Positions 50,365 to 58,926 of a stretch of 64,000 bases of DNA are shown piece after piece; within the stretch, counting starts at the first letter, position 1; each line of letters opens with the position of its first letter. The DNA lies in NCBI RefSeq assembly GCF_003228315.1, contig NZ_CP029693.1, positions 4,391,501 to 4,455,500 of the forward strand, read 5' to 3'. The translations under genes were made by a program, and so were the position numbers. This stretch comes from Pseudomonas putida (GTDB lineage: Bacteria; Pseudomonadota; Gammaproteobacteria; Pseudomonadales; Pseudomonadaceae). Below the pieces are notes generated by a model. It saw nothing but the letters and a program-made list of their open reading frames with translations, did not search any database and was not told the DNA's origin.

Positions 50365-52359
50365 ATGAGTGCATCATCCCTTCCTTCCAGCGGCCTGGTC
50401 CGCATGAATCCCCCGGTGTTCTGGTTCGCCGCCAGCTTCATCCTGTTGTTCGGCGTGGTGGTCATGGCTATGCCCGAACAGGCCGGTGCCTGGCTTCTGG
50501 CGGCACAAAACTGGGCGGCCAACACGGTTGGCTGGTATTACCTGCTGGCGATGACCCTGTATCTGGTCTTCGTGGTGGTCACCGCGTTATCGGGCTACGG
50601 CAAGATCAAACTCGGTGCCGACCACGACGAGCCCGAATTCAGTTACCTGTCCTGGGCCGGCATGCTGTTCGCCGCCGGGATCAGCATCACCCTGTTTTTC
50701 TTCTGCGTGTCGGAACCGCTGACCCACATGATCCAGCCGCCCCAGGGCGAAGCGGGTACGGCGGACGCGGCGCGTCAGGCGATGCAGATTCTGTTTCTGC
50801 ACTGGGGCCTGCATGGCTGGGGCGTGTTCGCCTTCGTCGGCATGGCACTCGCGTATTTCGCCTACCGGCACAACCTGCCGCTGGCCCTGCGTTCGGCGCT
50901 GTATCCGCTGATTGGCAAGCGCATCAATGGCCCCATCGGTTACGCGGTGGACGGCTTCGGCATCATCGCCACGGTGTTCGGCCTGGGCGCCGACATGGGC
51001 TTTGGCGTGTTGCACCTCAACTCGGGCCTGGACTACCTGTTCGGCATCGCCCACACGCAGTGGGTTCAGGTCGGCCTGATCACGCTGATGATGGGCGCGG
51101 CGATCATCGTGGCGGTCTCCGGCGTCGATAAGGGCGTGCGGGTGATGTCCGATATCAACATGCTGCTGGCCTGTGCGTTGCTGCTGTTCGTGTTGTTCGC
51201 CGGGCCCACGCAGCACTTGCTCAACACCTTGATCCAGAACCTCGGCGACTACCTCGGCGCCTTGCCGATGAAGAGTTTTGACCTGTACGCCTACGACAAA
51301 CCCAGCGACTGGCTGGGCGGCTGGACGGTGTTCTATTGGGCCTGGTGGATTGCCTGGTCGCCGTTCGTGGGCCTGTTCATCGCGCGGATTTCCCGGGGCC
51401 GGACCATCCGCGAATTCGTCTTCGGCGTGCTGCTGATTCCCCTCGGATTCACCCTGGCGTGGATGTCGATCTTCGGCAACAGCGCCATCGATCAGGTGCT
51501 CAATCACGGCATGTCGGCGCTGGGCATGTCGGCCATCGATAACCCTTCGATGACCCTCTATCTGTTGCTGGAAACCTACCCGTGGAGCAAAACCGTCATC
51601 GCGGTCACGGTGTTCATCAGTTTTGTGTTCTTCGTCACCTCCGCCGACTCCGGCACCGTGGTGTTGTCGACGCTGTCGGCCAAGGGTGGCAACCCCGATG
51701 AAGACGGGCCGAAATGGCTGCGGGTGTTCTGGGGGGCGATGACGGCGCTGGTGACCAGCGCGCTGTTGTTCTCCGGCAGCATCGATGCGCTGAAGTCGGC
51801 GGTGGTGCTGACGTCGCTACCGTTCTCTCTGATTTTGCTGACGATGATGTGGGGCCTGCACAAGGCGTTTTATCTGGAGTCGCAGAAGCAGATTGCGCAG
51901 ATGCATTCGCTGGCGCCCGTGTCTGGCGCGCGGCGCGGCGGCTGGCGTCAGCGCTTGAGCCAGGCGGTGCATTTCCCGTCGCGGGACGAGGTGTATCGGT
52001 TCATGGAAACCACGGTGCGCCCGGCGATCGAAGAAGTCACTGCGGTGTTTGCCGAGAAGGGCTTGAGCGTGCTCACGGTGCCGGATCCGGCCCATGACAG
52101 CGTCAGCCTGGAGATCGGTCACGGCGATCAGCATCCGTTCGTTTATCAGGTGCGGATGCGCGGCTATTTCACCCCGTCGTTCGCCCGTGGCGGCATGGGC
52201 TCCAAGCAGCTCAACAACCGTCGTTACTACCGGGCGGAGGTGCATTTGAGCGAAGGCAGCCAGGATTACGATCTGGTGGGTTACAGCAAGGAGCAGGTGA
52301 TCAACGACATCCTCGATCAATACGAGCGGCACATGCAGTTTCTGCATCTGGTGCGTTGA
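50365..52359 (+). CDS. betT: BCCT family choline transporter
   Basis: A 664-residue betaine/choline/carnitine transporter with about 12 helices (residues 15-500) and a long cytosolic C-terminal tail of about 160 residues. The tail is typical of osmotically regulated BetT1-type carriers. BCCT signatures include FFCVSEPLTHMIQPP, LHWGLHGWGVFAFVGMALAY and WTVFYWAWWIAWSPFVGLFI. It imports choline for glycine betaine synthesis or catabolism. A BetI-like palindrome precedes it. No betIBA genes are in the window. Confidence 0.92.
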   Translation: MSASSLPSSGLVRMNPPVFWFAASFILLFGVVVMAMPEQAGAWLLAAQNWAANTVGWYYLLAMTLYLVFVVVTALSGYGKIKLGADHDEPEFSYLSWAGMLFAAGISITLFFFCVSEPLTHMIQPPQGEAGTADAARQAMQILFLHWGLHGWGVFAFVGMALAYFAYRHNLPLALRSALYPLIGKRINGPIGYAVDGFGIIATVFGLGADMGFGVLHLNSGLDYLFGIAHTQWVQVGLITLMMGAAIIVAVSGVDKGVRVMSDINMLLACALLLFVLFAGPTQHLLNTLIQNLGDYLGALPMKSFDLYAYDKPSDWLGGWTVFYWAWWIAWSPFVGLFIARISRGRTIREFVFGVLLIPLGFTLAWMSIFGNSAIDQVLNHGMSALGMSAIDNPSMTLYLLLETYPWSKTVIAVTVFISFVFFVTSADSGTVVLSTLSAKGGNPDEDGPKWLRVFWGAMTALVTSALLFSGSIDALKSAVVLTSLPFSLILLTMMWGLHKAFYLESQKQIAQMHSLAPVSGARRGGWRQRLSQAVHFPSRDEVYRFMETTVRPAIEEVTAVFAEKGLSVLTVPDPAHDSVSLEIGHGDQHPFVYQVRMRGYFTPSFARGGMGSKQLNNRRYYRAEVHLSEGSQDYDLVGYSKEQVINDILDQYERHMQFLHLVR

Positions 52360-52365
52360 CCGGCT

Positions 52366-52626
52366 TCAGGCCTCGCTGGTCAGCACCATGAACAACACCA
52401 GCGCGGCCACCGGAACACCGAACACGGCGCTGCCGACGGCCAGTTCGGTGCTCAGGGGCTGGCCGGCATGCACCATGCCCACCGCGCCATTGATCAGGGT
52501 CAGCGCCAGCCACAGCACGATGAAGCAGTAGGCCAGGGTCTGGCGGGTGAAGCCGATCTTCTCGCCGATGTAGAGCATCAGCGCCAAGAGGATCAGGCCG
52601 AAGGTGATGATGATGGTGGTGTGCAT
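52366..52626 (-). CDS. Small membrane protein (86 aa)
   Basis: An 86-residue protein with three hydrophobic stretches (about 3-20, 30-50 and 60-84) and few charges, so an inner-membrane protein. I do not recognise a named family. Its stop lies 6 bp after the convergent betT stop, and it is expressed from the region near 52640. Function is unknown. Confidence 0.65.
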   Translation of the reverse strand: MHTTIIITFGLILLALMLYIGEKIGFTRQTLAYCFIVLWLALTLINGAVGMVHAGQPLSTELAVGSAVFGVPVAALVLFMVLTSEA

Positions 52627-52666
52627 CGTTGTCTGCCTGTCAGATATGCGTTGCCGCTGAGATCGC

Positions 52667-52734
52667 TATCGCGAGCAGGCTCGCTCCTACAGTGATCGCG
52701 GTGATCCCTGTAGGAGCGAGCCTGCTCGCGATGG
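52667..52734. repeat. REP pair, tail-to-tail
   Basis: Two REP palindromes (52667-52693 and 52708-52734) between the small membrane protein and the SDR gene. Confidence 0.88.
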
Positions 52735-52762
52735 GGTCAGCTCGGTATCAGCTTGAGCATAG

Positions 52763-53503
52763 TCAGACCAACCCACCATTGACCCGCAAAATCTGCCCAT
52801 TGACCCACGCCGATTCCGGCCCCACCAAAAACGACACCACCCGGGCGATATCTCCCGGCTGGCCCAGCCGTTCCAGCGGCGCCATTTTGGCGAAGGTCTG
52901 GATCTGCTCTTCACTCTTGCCATGCAAAAACAGCTCGGTCGCCACCGGCCCCGGTGCCACCGCATTGACCGTGATCTGGCGCCCGCGCATTTCCTTGGCG
53001 AACACCTGGGTCAGGGATTCCACCGCCGCCTTGCTGGCGATGTACACCGCATAACCCGGCAGGTTCAGGCCGACCGTGCTGCTGGAAAAATTGATGATGC
53101 GTCCACCGTCATTCAGGCGCGTAGCCGCCTCGCGCAGGGTGTTGAAGGTGCCGCGCGCGTGGATATTGAAAGTCTGATCGAACAGTTCGTCGCAGTGTTG
53201 CGCCAGCGGCATGACCTTGAGAATGCCGGCGTTGTTCACCAGCACGTCGATTTTGCCCAGCTGCGTTTCGGTTTCATCAAACATCCGCCGCACGTCATCG
53301 GCATTGGCCACGTCCGCCTTGATCGCTATGGCCCGACGGCCGGCCTGGCGCAATTCCACCACCAGCTTCGAGGCTTCGCTGGCGCTGTTGGCGTAGTTGA
53401 TGGCGACTGCGAAACCCTCGCTGGCCAGTTGTTTGGCGATGATCGCGCCGATGCCCCGGGAGGCGCCGGTTACGAGGGCTACTTTTGAGTCTTGAGTCGT
53501 CAT
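52763..53503 (-). CDS. Short-chain dehydrogenase/reductase (SDR)
   Basis: A 246-residue classical SDR. The cofactor motif is TGASRGIGA (residues 12-20), followed by NNAG (90-93), the catalytic serine in IINFSSS (near 140-142) and Y154-x3-K158. Length and motifs fit 3-oxoacyl-reductase-like enzymes using NADPH. The substrate is unknown. It is divergent from a LysR gene with 115 bp between the starts, a typical regulator-target arrangement. Confidence 0.9.
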   Translation of the reverse strand: MTTQDSKVALVTGASRGIGAIIAKQLASEGFAVAINYANSASEASKLVVELRQAGRRAIAIKADVANADDVRRMFDETETQLGKIDVLVNNAGILKVMPLAQHCDELFDQTFNIHARGTFNTLREAATRLNDGGRIINFSSSTVGLNLPGYAVYIASKAAVESLTQVFAKEMRGRQITVNAVAPGPVATELFLHGKSEEQIQTFAKMAPLERLGQPGDIARVVSFLVGPESAWVNGQILRVNGGLV

Positions 53504-53618
53504 GGAGGACGTTCCTGTTGGTTGGGAGTGGAGCCAATCTCACATGTTTACTCAGGCCGATAAATGCACGAGAGTTGCCTTGACTGTTCAATAATCGCCA
53601 ACAATCGAGGAGCCCGCC

Positions 53619-54509
53619 GTGGATCAGGTCAAAGCGATGAAAGTGTTCGTGCGGATCTACGAGCGCAGCAGCTTTACCCTGGCGGCGCAGGACCTGAACT
53701 TGCCGCGGGCAACCCTGACCCACACCCTGAACCAGTTCGAAGCCTGGCTCGGCACGCGCTTGCTGGAGCGCAGTACGCGCAAGGTTCGTCCTACGCTGGA
53801 TGGAGAAGCCTATTACCAGCGCTGTGTGCAATTGCTCGCGGAACTGGAAGAGGCGGAACTGGCCTTTCGCAGCGTCGCGCCCAAAGGGCGATTGCGTGTG
53901 GATCTGCATGGCACCCTGGCCAGGCACTTTGTGATCCCGGCCTTGCCGCAATTCATGGCGCGCTACCCCGACATCGAACTGTCCATCAGCGAGGCCGACC
54001 GCCTGGTCGACCTGATCGCCGAAGGCGTCGACTGCGTACTGCGCGCCGGCACCCTGAGTGACTCGGCACTGATCGGCAAACGGGTTGCCAGCCTGCGCCA
54101 GATCACCTGCGCCAGCCCTGCCTATCTGCGCAAATACGGCGAACCGAAAAGCCTCGACGAACTGAAAAACCATCGCGCGGTGAACTACGTTTCGCGCACC
54201 GACGGCAAGGTGTTCCCCTTCGAATTCAGGGTCGACGGCGAACTCAGGGAAGTGGCCCTCGATAGCGCCGTGTCAGTGTTCGGCGCCGAAATCTACGCCG
54301 CCTCCGCCATCGCCGGCCTGGGCCTGATCCAGTGCCCGCACTACCGCATGGAAACCCAGATCGCCCAGGGCCTGATCAAGGAAATCCTCGTCGACACACC
54401 ACCGCCACCGATGCCGGTCTCGGTGCTGTACCCCCACAACCGACACATGTCGCCACGGGTTCGGGTGTTTGTGGATTGGTTGGCGGAGGTGTTTGCGGGG
54501 GCAAGGTAA
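53619..54509 (+). CDS. LysR family transcriptional regulator
   Basis: A 296-residue LysR regulator. The N-terminal winged helix-turn-helix is about residues 5-62 (SSFTLAAQDLNLPRATLTHT and LGTRLLERSTRKVRPT). The effector-binding domain follows (about 90-290). It belongs to the AaeR/DmlR-like group and probably controls the divergent SDR gene. It uses a GTG start with GAGGAG seven bases upstream. A perfect long hairpin follows the stop. Confidence 0.9.
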   Translation: MDQVKAMKVFVRIYERSSFTLAAQDLNLPRATLTHTLNQFEAWLGTRLLERSTRKVRPTLDGEAYYQRCVQLLAELEEAELAFRSVAPKGRLRVDLHGTLARHFVIPALPQFMARYPDIELSISEADRLVDLIAEGVDCVLRAGTLSDSALIGKRVASLRQITCASPAYLRKYGEPKSLDELKNHRAVNYVSRTDGKVFPFEFRVDGELREVALDSAVSVFGAEIYAASAIAGLGLIQCPHYRMETQIAQGLIKEILVDTPPPPMPVSVLYPHNRHMSPRVRVFVDWLAEVFAGAR

Positions 54510-54515
54510 AGGTCA

Positions 54516-54592
54516 AAAGATCGCAGCCTTCGGCAGCTCCTACAGGGGATCAATGTACATCTGTAGGAGCTGCCGAAGGCTGCGATCTTTTC
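54516..54592. repeat. Long perfect inverted repeat (GATCGCAGCCTTCGGCAGCTCC type)
   Basis: Arms of about 30 bp (AAAAGATCGCAGCCTTCGGC at the left, the complement ending GCGATCTTTT at the right) around a 17-bp loop. It is a distinct Pseudomonas intergenic repeat family sharing the outer CTGTAGGAGC text with REP elements, and it probably also acts as a terminator for the LysR gene. Confidence 0.85.
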
Positions 54593-54628
54593 AGAATGTG
54601 TACCGTGTAAATGCATGTTTATTTCTGA

Positions 54629-54665
54629 CTTACAGTCTTGGTCCTTTTAACCAACTCACTGTAAG
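54629..54665. promoter_or_regulatory. Operator-like inverted repeat before hicB
   Basis: CTTACAGT (54629-54636) and ACTGTAAG (54658-54665) form perfect 8-bp arms 21 bp apart, ending 11 bp before the hicB ATG. It is well placed for autoregulation by the HicB DNA-binding domain. Confidence 0.5.
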
Positions 54666-54676
54666 GGCTGGCCAAC

Positions 54677-55078
54677 ATGATATTTCCCGTCGTTGTACAT
54701 AAGGATGCCGACTCGGAGTACGGCGTGATCATCCCGGACGTGCCGGGTTGTTTTTCCGCCGACAGCACGGTGGCGCAGGCACTTGAAAGCGTGAAAGAGG
54801 CGCTGGCGCTGCATTACGAAGGTCTTGTGACAGATGGTGATCCATTGCCCCAAGTTCAGGAAATCGACGCGCATCTGGATAACCCTGATTACGCCGGTGG
54901 AGTGTGGGCAGTAGTGGATTTCGATATCACCCCTTACTTCGGCAAGTCGGTGCGTTTCAATGCCACGCTGCCGGAGCAATTGCTTGAGCGAATCGATCAG
55001 ACCGTCAAGCGTGATCAGCGTTACAGTTCGCGATCCGGTTTTTTGGCCGCAGCAGCGTTGCGCGAGTTGTCGGCATAG
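54677..55078 (+). CDS. hicB: HicB family antitoxin-like protein (solitary)
   Basis: A 133-residue protein. A degraded RNase-H-like HicB domain (about 1-75: YGVIIPDVPGCFSADSTVAQ, ALESVKEALALHYEG) is followed by a C-terminal ribbon-helix-helix (about 95-133: RFNATLPEQLLERIDQTVK). HicB proteins neutralise the small RNase HicA and repress the operon. No hicA fits in the 77 bp upstream or directly downstream, so this is a solitary HicB or a remnant of a pair. The ATG at 54677 has a GGCTGG-type weak ribosome binding site. Confidence 0.85.
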   Translation: MIFPVVVHKDADSEYGVIIPDVPGCFSADSTVAQALESVKEALALHYEGLVTDGDPLPQVQEIDAHLDNPDYAGGVWAVVDFDITPYFGKSVRFNATLPEQLLERIDQTVKRDQRYSSRSGFLAAAALRELSA

Positions 55079-55209
55079 GGTTTTGATGAAATATGTGAAA
55101 CGTTTCAGCAATTAGTCGAGTCAGAGGTTTTTTGGCGTTTGTCCGGGCGTATGCTGGGCGACTGGCGAAGCAGTCGAGACCAGATTCAAGACAGACAAGA
55201 GAGGATTCG

Positions 55210-56247
55210 ATGACTTACACCGCTGCCGAAAACCGCTACGACTCCATCCCTTACCGCCGCGTGGGCCGCAGCGGGCTGGTGCTGCCGGCGTTGTCCCTGG
55301 GCCTGTGGCACAACTTTGGCGACAGCACGCCGATCGATACCCAGCGTTCGTTGTTGCGTACGGCGTTCGATTTGGGCATCAACCATTTCGATCTGGCCAA
55401 CAACTATGGTCCGCCCTATGGCAGTGCCGAGATCAATTTCGGTCGTCTGCTGCGCGAAGACTTCAAGCAGTACCGCGACGAATTGATCATCTCCAGCAAG
55501 GCCGGCTGGGACATGTGGCCGGGTCCTTATGGCCAGGGCGGCGGTTCGCGCAAGTACGTGCTGGCCAGCCTCGACCAGAGCCTGCAACGCCTCGGCCTGG
55601 ACTACGTGGACATTTTCTATTCGCACCGCTTCGACCCGGACACGCCGCTGGAGGAAACCGCCAGCGCATTAGCCACGGCCGTGCAGCAGGGCAAGACGCT
55701 GTACATCGGCATCTCGTCTTACTCCGGGGTGAAAACCCGGGAGATGGCCGCGTTGCTCAAGGAGTGGAAGGTGCCGCTGCTGATCCATCAGCCGGCCTAC
55801 AACCTGCTCAACCGCTGGGTGGAAAAGGACCTGCTGGAGACCACCGACGAACTTGGTACCGGTGTGATTGCCTTCACGCCGCTGGCTCAAGGGCTGCTGT
55901 CGGACAAGTACCTCAACGGCGTGCCGGCGGATGCGCGGGTCAATCGTCCGGGCGGTGGTTCGTTGCAGGCGTCGCACCTGTCCGAGGCCAATATCGCTCA
56001 TGTGCGGGCGCTCAATGAGATCGCCAAGCGTCGTGGCCAGAGTCTGGCGCAGCTGGCGCTGGCCTGGACGTTGCGTGACCCTCGGGTGACGTCGGCGCTG
56101 ATCGGTGCGAGCCGGCCGGAGCAGATTGTCGAGAACGTCGGGGCGTTGAAGAATTTGAGTTTCAGTGCTGAAGAGCTGGCGGAGATTGACCGGTTTGCCC
56201 AGGAGGGTGGGATCAATCTTTGGGAGAAGCCTTCGACGGCGAAGTAA
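55210..56247 (+). CDS. Aldo/keto reductase, L-glyceraldehyde 3-phosphate reductase type
   Basis: A 345-residue NADPH-dependent reductase of the YghZ/KCNAB-like AKR branch. Catalytic tetrad region: D and Y in FDLANNYGPPYGSAE, K in ISSKAGWDMW and H in YSHRFDPD. The YghZ-type start YDSIPYRRVGRSGLVLP is clear. It may detoxify methylglyoxal or reduce L-glyceraldehyde 3-phosphate. I chose the ATG at 55210, after GAGAGGATTCG. It is monocistronic and followed by a REP pair. Confidence 0.9.
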   Translation: MTYTAAENRYDSIPYRRVGRSGLVLPALSLGLWHNFGDSTPIDTQRSLLRTAFDLGINHFDLANNYGPPYGSAEINFGRLLREDFKQYRDELIISSKAGWDMWPGPYGQGGGSRKYVLASLDQSLQRLGLDYVDIFYSHRFDPDTPLEETASALATAVQQGKTLYIGISSYSGVKTREMAALLKEWKVPLLIHQPAYNLLNRWVEKDLLETTDELGTGVIAFTPLAQGLLSDKYLNGVPADARVNRPGGGSLQASHLSEANIAHVRALNEIAKRRGQSLAQLALAWTLRDPRVTSALIGASRPEQIVENVGALKNLSFSAEELAEIDRFAQEGGINLWEKPSTAK

Positions 56248-56285
56248 GTGTTTGGCGCCGGCTTTTGTGGCGCCTGTTTTGGCCT

Positions 56286-56353
56286 CATCGCGAGCAGGCT
56301 CGCTCCTACAGTTAAAATGCATTCCATTGTAGGAGCGAACCTGCTCGCGATGG
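56286..56353. repeat. REP pair, tail-to-tail
   Basis: Two REP palindromes between the convergent aldo/keto reductase and tauD genes; the second has a GCGAACCTGCTCGC change. Confidence 0.87.
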
Positions 56354-56382
56354 GGCCATTAAATTCAGCACAAATGGCCCGG

Positions 56383-57225
56383 TCAGCGAAAGAACGGCAC
56401 ATCCCCCAGCACCGTCGCCCGCTGCATCACCCGCCGCGCCGGGCGGTAATCATCGACCGCGTAATGTTGGGTCACGCGGTTGTCCCAGAACGCGACGTCG
56501 TCTTGCTGCCAGCGCCAGCGAATGGTGAATTCCGGGCGGGTGGCGTGGGCGAACAGGAATTTCAGAATCGCCTCGCTCTCGGTGTCTGACAGTTCATTGA
56601 TCTTCGAGGTGAAGCCTTCGTTGACGAACAGCGAACGGCGCCCGCTCACCGGGTGCGTGCGGATCACCGGATGTGACAGCGGCGGATTCTTGCGTCGCGC
56701 TTCTTCCCATTGCGCCAATGCTTCAGGGGTATTGCCGTAGCGCTCCAGTGGAAACGAGCGAGTGAAGTCATGGGTGGCGGTCAGCCCTTCGAGCAGGGTT
56801 TTCATTGGTGCCGACAAGGCTTCGTACGCCGCGATACCACTGGCCCACAACGTGTCGCCACCAAACTCCGGCAACAGCTTGGCGCTCAGCACCGCGCCCA
56901 TGGCCGGGGTCGGCAGAAAGGTGACATCGGTGTGCCAGATCGCATTGTCACGCACGTCGGTGACGGCAGTGTCGAGGATCAGCACTTCCGGTTGTTCCGG
57001 CACATTCGGGTAGATCGGGTGAATGTGCAGGTCGCCGAAGTTGGCCGCGAAACGCGCCTGCTGTTGCGGGGTGATCGGCTGGTCGCGGAAGAACAGCACC
57101 TGATGCTTGAGTAGCGCCTGCTCGATGGCGTCGCGCTGTTCCAGGTTCAGCGGCTGGCTGATGTCGACGCCGCTGATTTGCGCGCCGAGGGCGGAGCTTA
57201 AGGGGACGATGTTCAAGATACTCAT
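56383..57225 (-). CDS. tauD: Taurine dioxygenase
   Basis: A 280-residue iron(II)/2-oxoglutarate dioxygenase that releases sulfite from taurine, giving aminoacetaldehyde. Iron ligands H98 and D100 (WHTDVTF) and H254 (VTQHYAVDD), and a 2-oxoglutarate-binding arginine near 264, align with E. coli TauD. I chose the ATG at 57225, preceded by GAAGAGAA. It is last in tauABCD, 61 bp after tauC. Confidence 0.93.
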   Translation of the reverse strand: MSILNIVPLSSALGAQISGVDISQPLNLEQRDAIEQALLKHQVLFFRDQPITPQQQARFAANFGDLHIHPIYPNVPEQPEVLILDTAVTDVRDNAIWHTDVTFLPTPAMGAVLSAKLLPEFGGDTLWASGIAAYEALSAPMKTLLEGLTATHDFTRSFPLERYGNTPEALAQWEEARRKNPPLSHPVIRTHPVSGRRSLFVNEGFTSKINELSDTESEAILKFLFAHATRPEFTIRWRWQQDDVAFWDNRVTQHYAVDDYRPARRVMQRATVLGDVPFFR

Positions 57226-57286
57226 GAAAGTTCTCTTCAATTCGGGGTGTATCCAATTCCCTGTGGGATTTGCACATGACTAATGT

Positions 57287-58120
57287 TCAGTGGGATTGGC
57301 CGTGCCAAGGCACCAGCTTTCGCTGCAGGGCACGCAGGCCCATTTCCATGGCAAAGGCGATCAAGGCGATCACCAGAATCCCCAGCACCACCACGTCGGT
57401 GACCAGGAACTGCGCGGCGGACTGCACCATGAAGCCCAGGCCGCTGGTGGCGGCGATCAGCTCGGCGGCGACCAGGGTCGACCAACCCACACCCAGGCCG
57501 ATGCGCACGCCGGTCAGGATGTCCGGCAGGGCGCTGGGCAGAATCACATGACGGATCAATTGCGCGCGAGTCGCCCCCAGGGACTGGGCGGCGCGCAATT
57601 TCGCCGGGTCGACGGTGCGCACGCCAGTGGCGGTGGCAATGGCGATCGGCGCGAAAATCGCCAGATAGATCAGCAGGACTTTCGACAGCTCACCGATGCC
57701 GCACCAGATCACGATCAGCGGTAGATAAGCCAGTGGCGGAATAGGGCGGTAGAACTCGATCAGCGGATCGAGCACACCACGGGCAATACGGTTGGCGCCG
57801 ATGGCAATGCCCACCGGCACGGCGGTCAGCACCGCAAAACCCAGGCCCAGGCCGATGCGGCTGAGGCTCGCGCCCAGGTGCTGCCACAGGGTCGAGTCCA
57901 TGTAGCCGGTGGTTGCCAGCAGCCAGCCTTTTTGCAGCACGGCGGACGGTGGCGGCAGGAACAGCGGTTCGATCAAACCGCTCGCCGTGACGGCCCACCA
58001 GATCACAATCAGTGCCACCAGGGTCAGCGCGCTGATCCAGCGAGTGCTCAAGCTGCGACGTACCGGAACCAATGTTGAGCCCGGTTTGACCGCCGCGACG
58101 GGAATTTCATAGCTGCTCAT
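57287..58120 (-). CDS. tauC: Taurine ABC transporter permease
   Basis: A 277-residue inner-membrane permease of the SsuC/TauC family with about six helices. The EAA loop reads LRAAQSLGATRAQLIRHVIL. The N-terminal 25 residues are cytoplasmic. The start overlaps the tauB stop by 4 bp, so the two are coupled. Confidence 0.93.
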   Translation of the reverse strand: MSSYEIPVAAVKPGSTLVPVRRSLSTRWISALTLVALIVIWWAVTASGLIEPLFLPPPSAVLQKGWLLATTGYMDSTLWQHLGASLSRIGLGLGFAVLTAVPVGIAIGANRIARGVLDPLIEFYRPIPPLAYLPLIVIWCGIGELSKVLLIYLAIFAPIAIATATGVRTVDPAKLRAAQSLGATRAQLIRHVILPSALPDILTGVRIGLGVGWSTLVAAELIAATSGLGFMVQSAAQFLVTDVVVLGILVIALIAFAMEMGLRALQRKLVPWHGQSH

Positions 58121-58911
58121 GCGCGCTCCTGCCGCTGGGCGGCGCTGCGTTGGGAGAACACTTTGGCGAGCACGTGTTCACGGGTTTCGATAAAACGCGG
58201 ATCTGACTTGATCGAACGTGCCGACTCGCCGGCGGCGTAACGCTGGCCGAAATCCAGGTGAAGGCGTTCGACGATTTGCCCGGGGTTCGGCGCCAAAAGG
58301 ATAAGGTCGGTGGCGAGGAACACCGCTTCTTCAATGTCGTGGGTAATCAGGAACACCGGCTTGGCGGTTCGGCGCCAGACTTGCAGCAGCAGTTCCTGCA
58401 TCTGTTCGCGGGTGAAGGCGTCGAGGGCGCCGAACGGTTCGTCCATCAGCAGCACGCGCGGGTCGGCGGCGAGGGCGCGGGCCAGGCCGACACGCTGTTT
58501 CTGCCCGCCGGACAGTTGCCAGATGCGGCGGTGTTCGAAACCGGAAAGGTCCACCAACGAGAGCATCTCGCGGGCACGCAGTTCGCGCTTTTCCTTCGCA
58601 ACACCGGCCAGCTCCAGGCCGAAGCCGACGTTGGCCAGTACGTCCTGCCAGGGCAGCAGGGCGTCGTCCTGAAACACCACGCCGCGTTCGGCGCTCGGTC
58701 CTTTGACCGGCACGCCATCGAGGGTGATGCGCCCGGCGCTGGGCTCGACGAAACCGGCAATCAGGTTCAACAGCGAGGTCTTGCCACTGCCGGACGGGCC
58801 GAGGGCGACCAGCAATTGCTGGGGCCCCAGGGTCAGGGAAATATCCGCCAGCACCGGTGTCGGGCTGCCGGGGTACTGTGCGCTGATGCGCTCCAGCTGT
58901 AGCAAGGCCAT
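58117..58911 (-). CDS. tauB: Taurine ABC transporter ATP-binding protein
   Basis: A 264-residue ATPase. Walker A GPSGSGKTS, signature LSGGQKQR, Walker B VLLMDEPFGALD and the switch histidine in FLITHDIEEAV are all present. It energises TauC and follows tauA by 15 bp. The start lies in AGCGATGGCC after GGAGTTA. Confidence 0.93.
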   Translation of the reverse strand: MALLQLERISAQYPGSPTPVLADISLTLGPQQLLVALGPSGSGKTSLLNLIAGFVEPSAGRITLDGVPVKGPSAERGVVFQDDALLPWQDVLANVGFGLELAGVAKEKRELRAREMLSLVDLSGFEHRRIWQLSGGQKQRVGLARALAADPRVLLMDEPFGALDAFTREQMQELLLQVWRRTAKPVFLITHDIEEAVFLATDLILLAPNPGQIVERLHLDFGQRYAAGESARSIKSDPRFIETREHVLAKVFSQRSAAQRQERA

Positions 58912-58926
58912 CGCTTTAACTCCCGA

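Noticed and set aside
54593..54676. hicA gene upstream of hicB
   Set aside because: Only 77 bp are available between the repeat and hicB, too short for a ~60-codon HicA, and no HicA-like frame was seen there.
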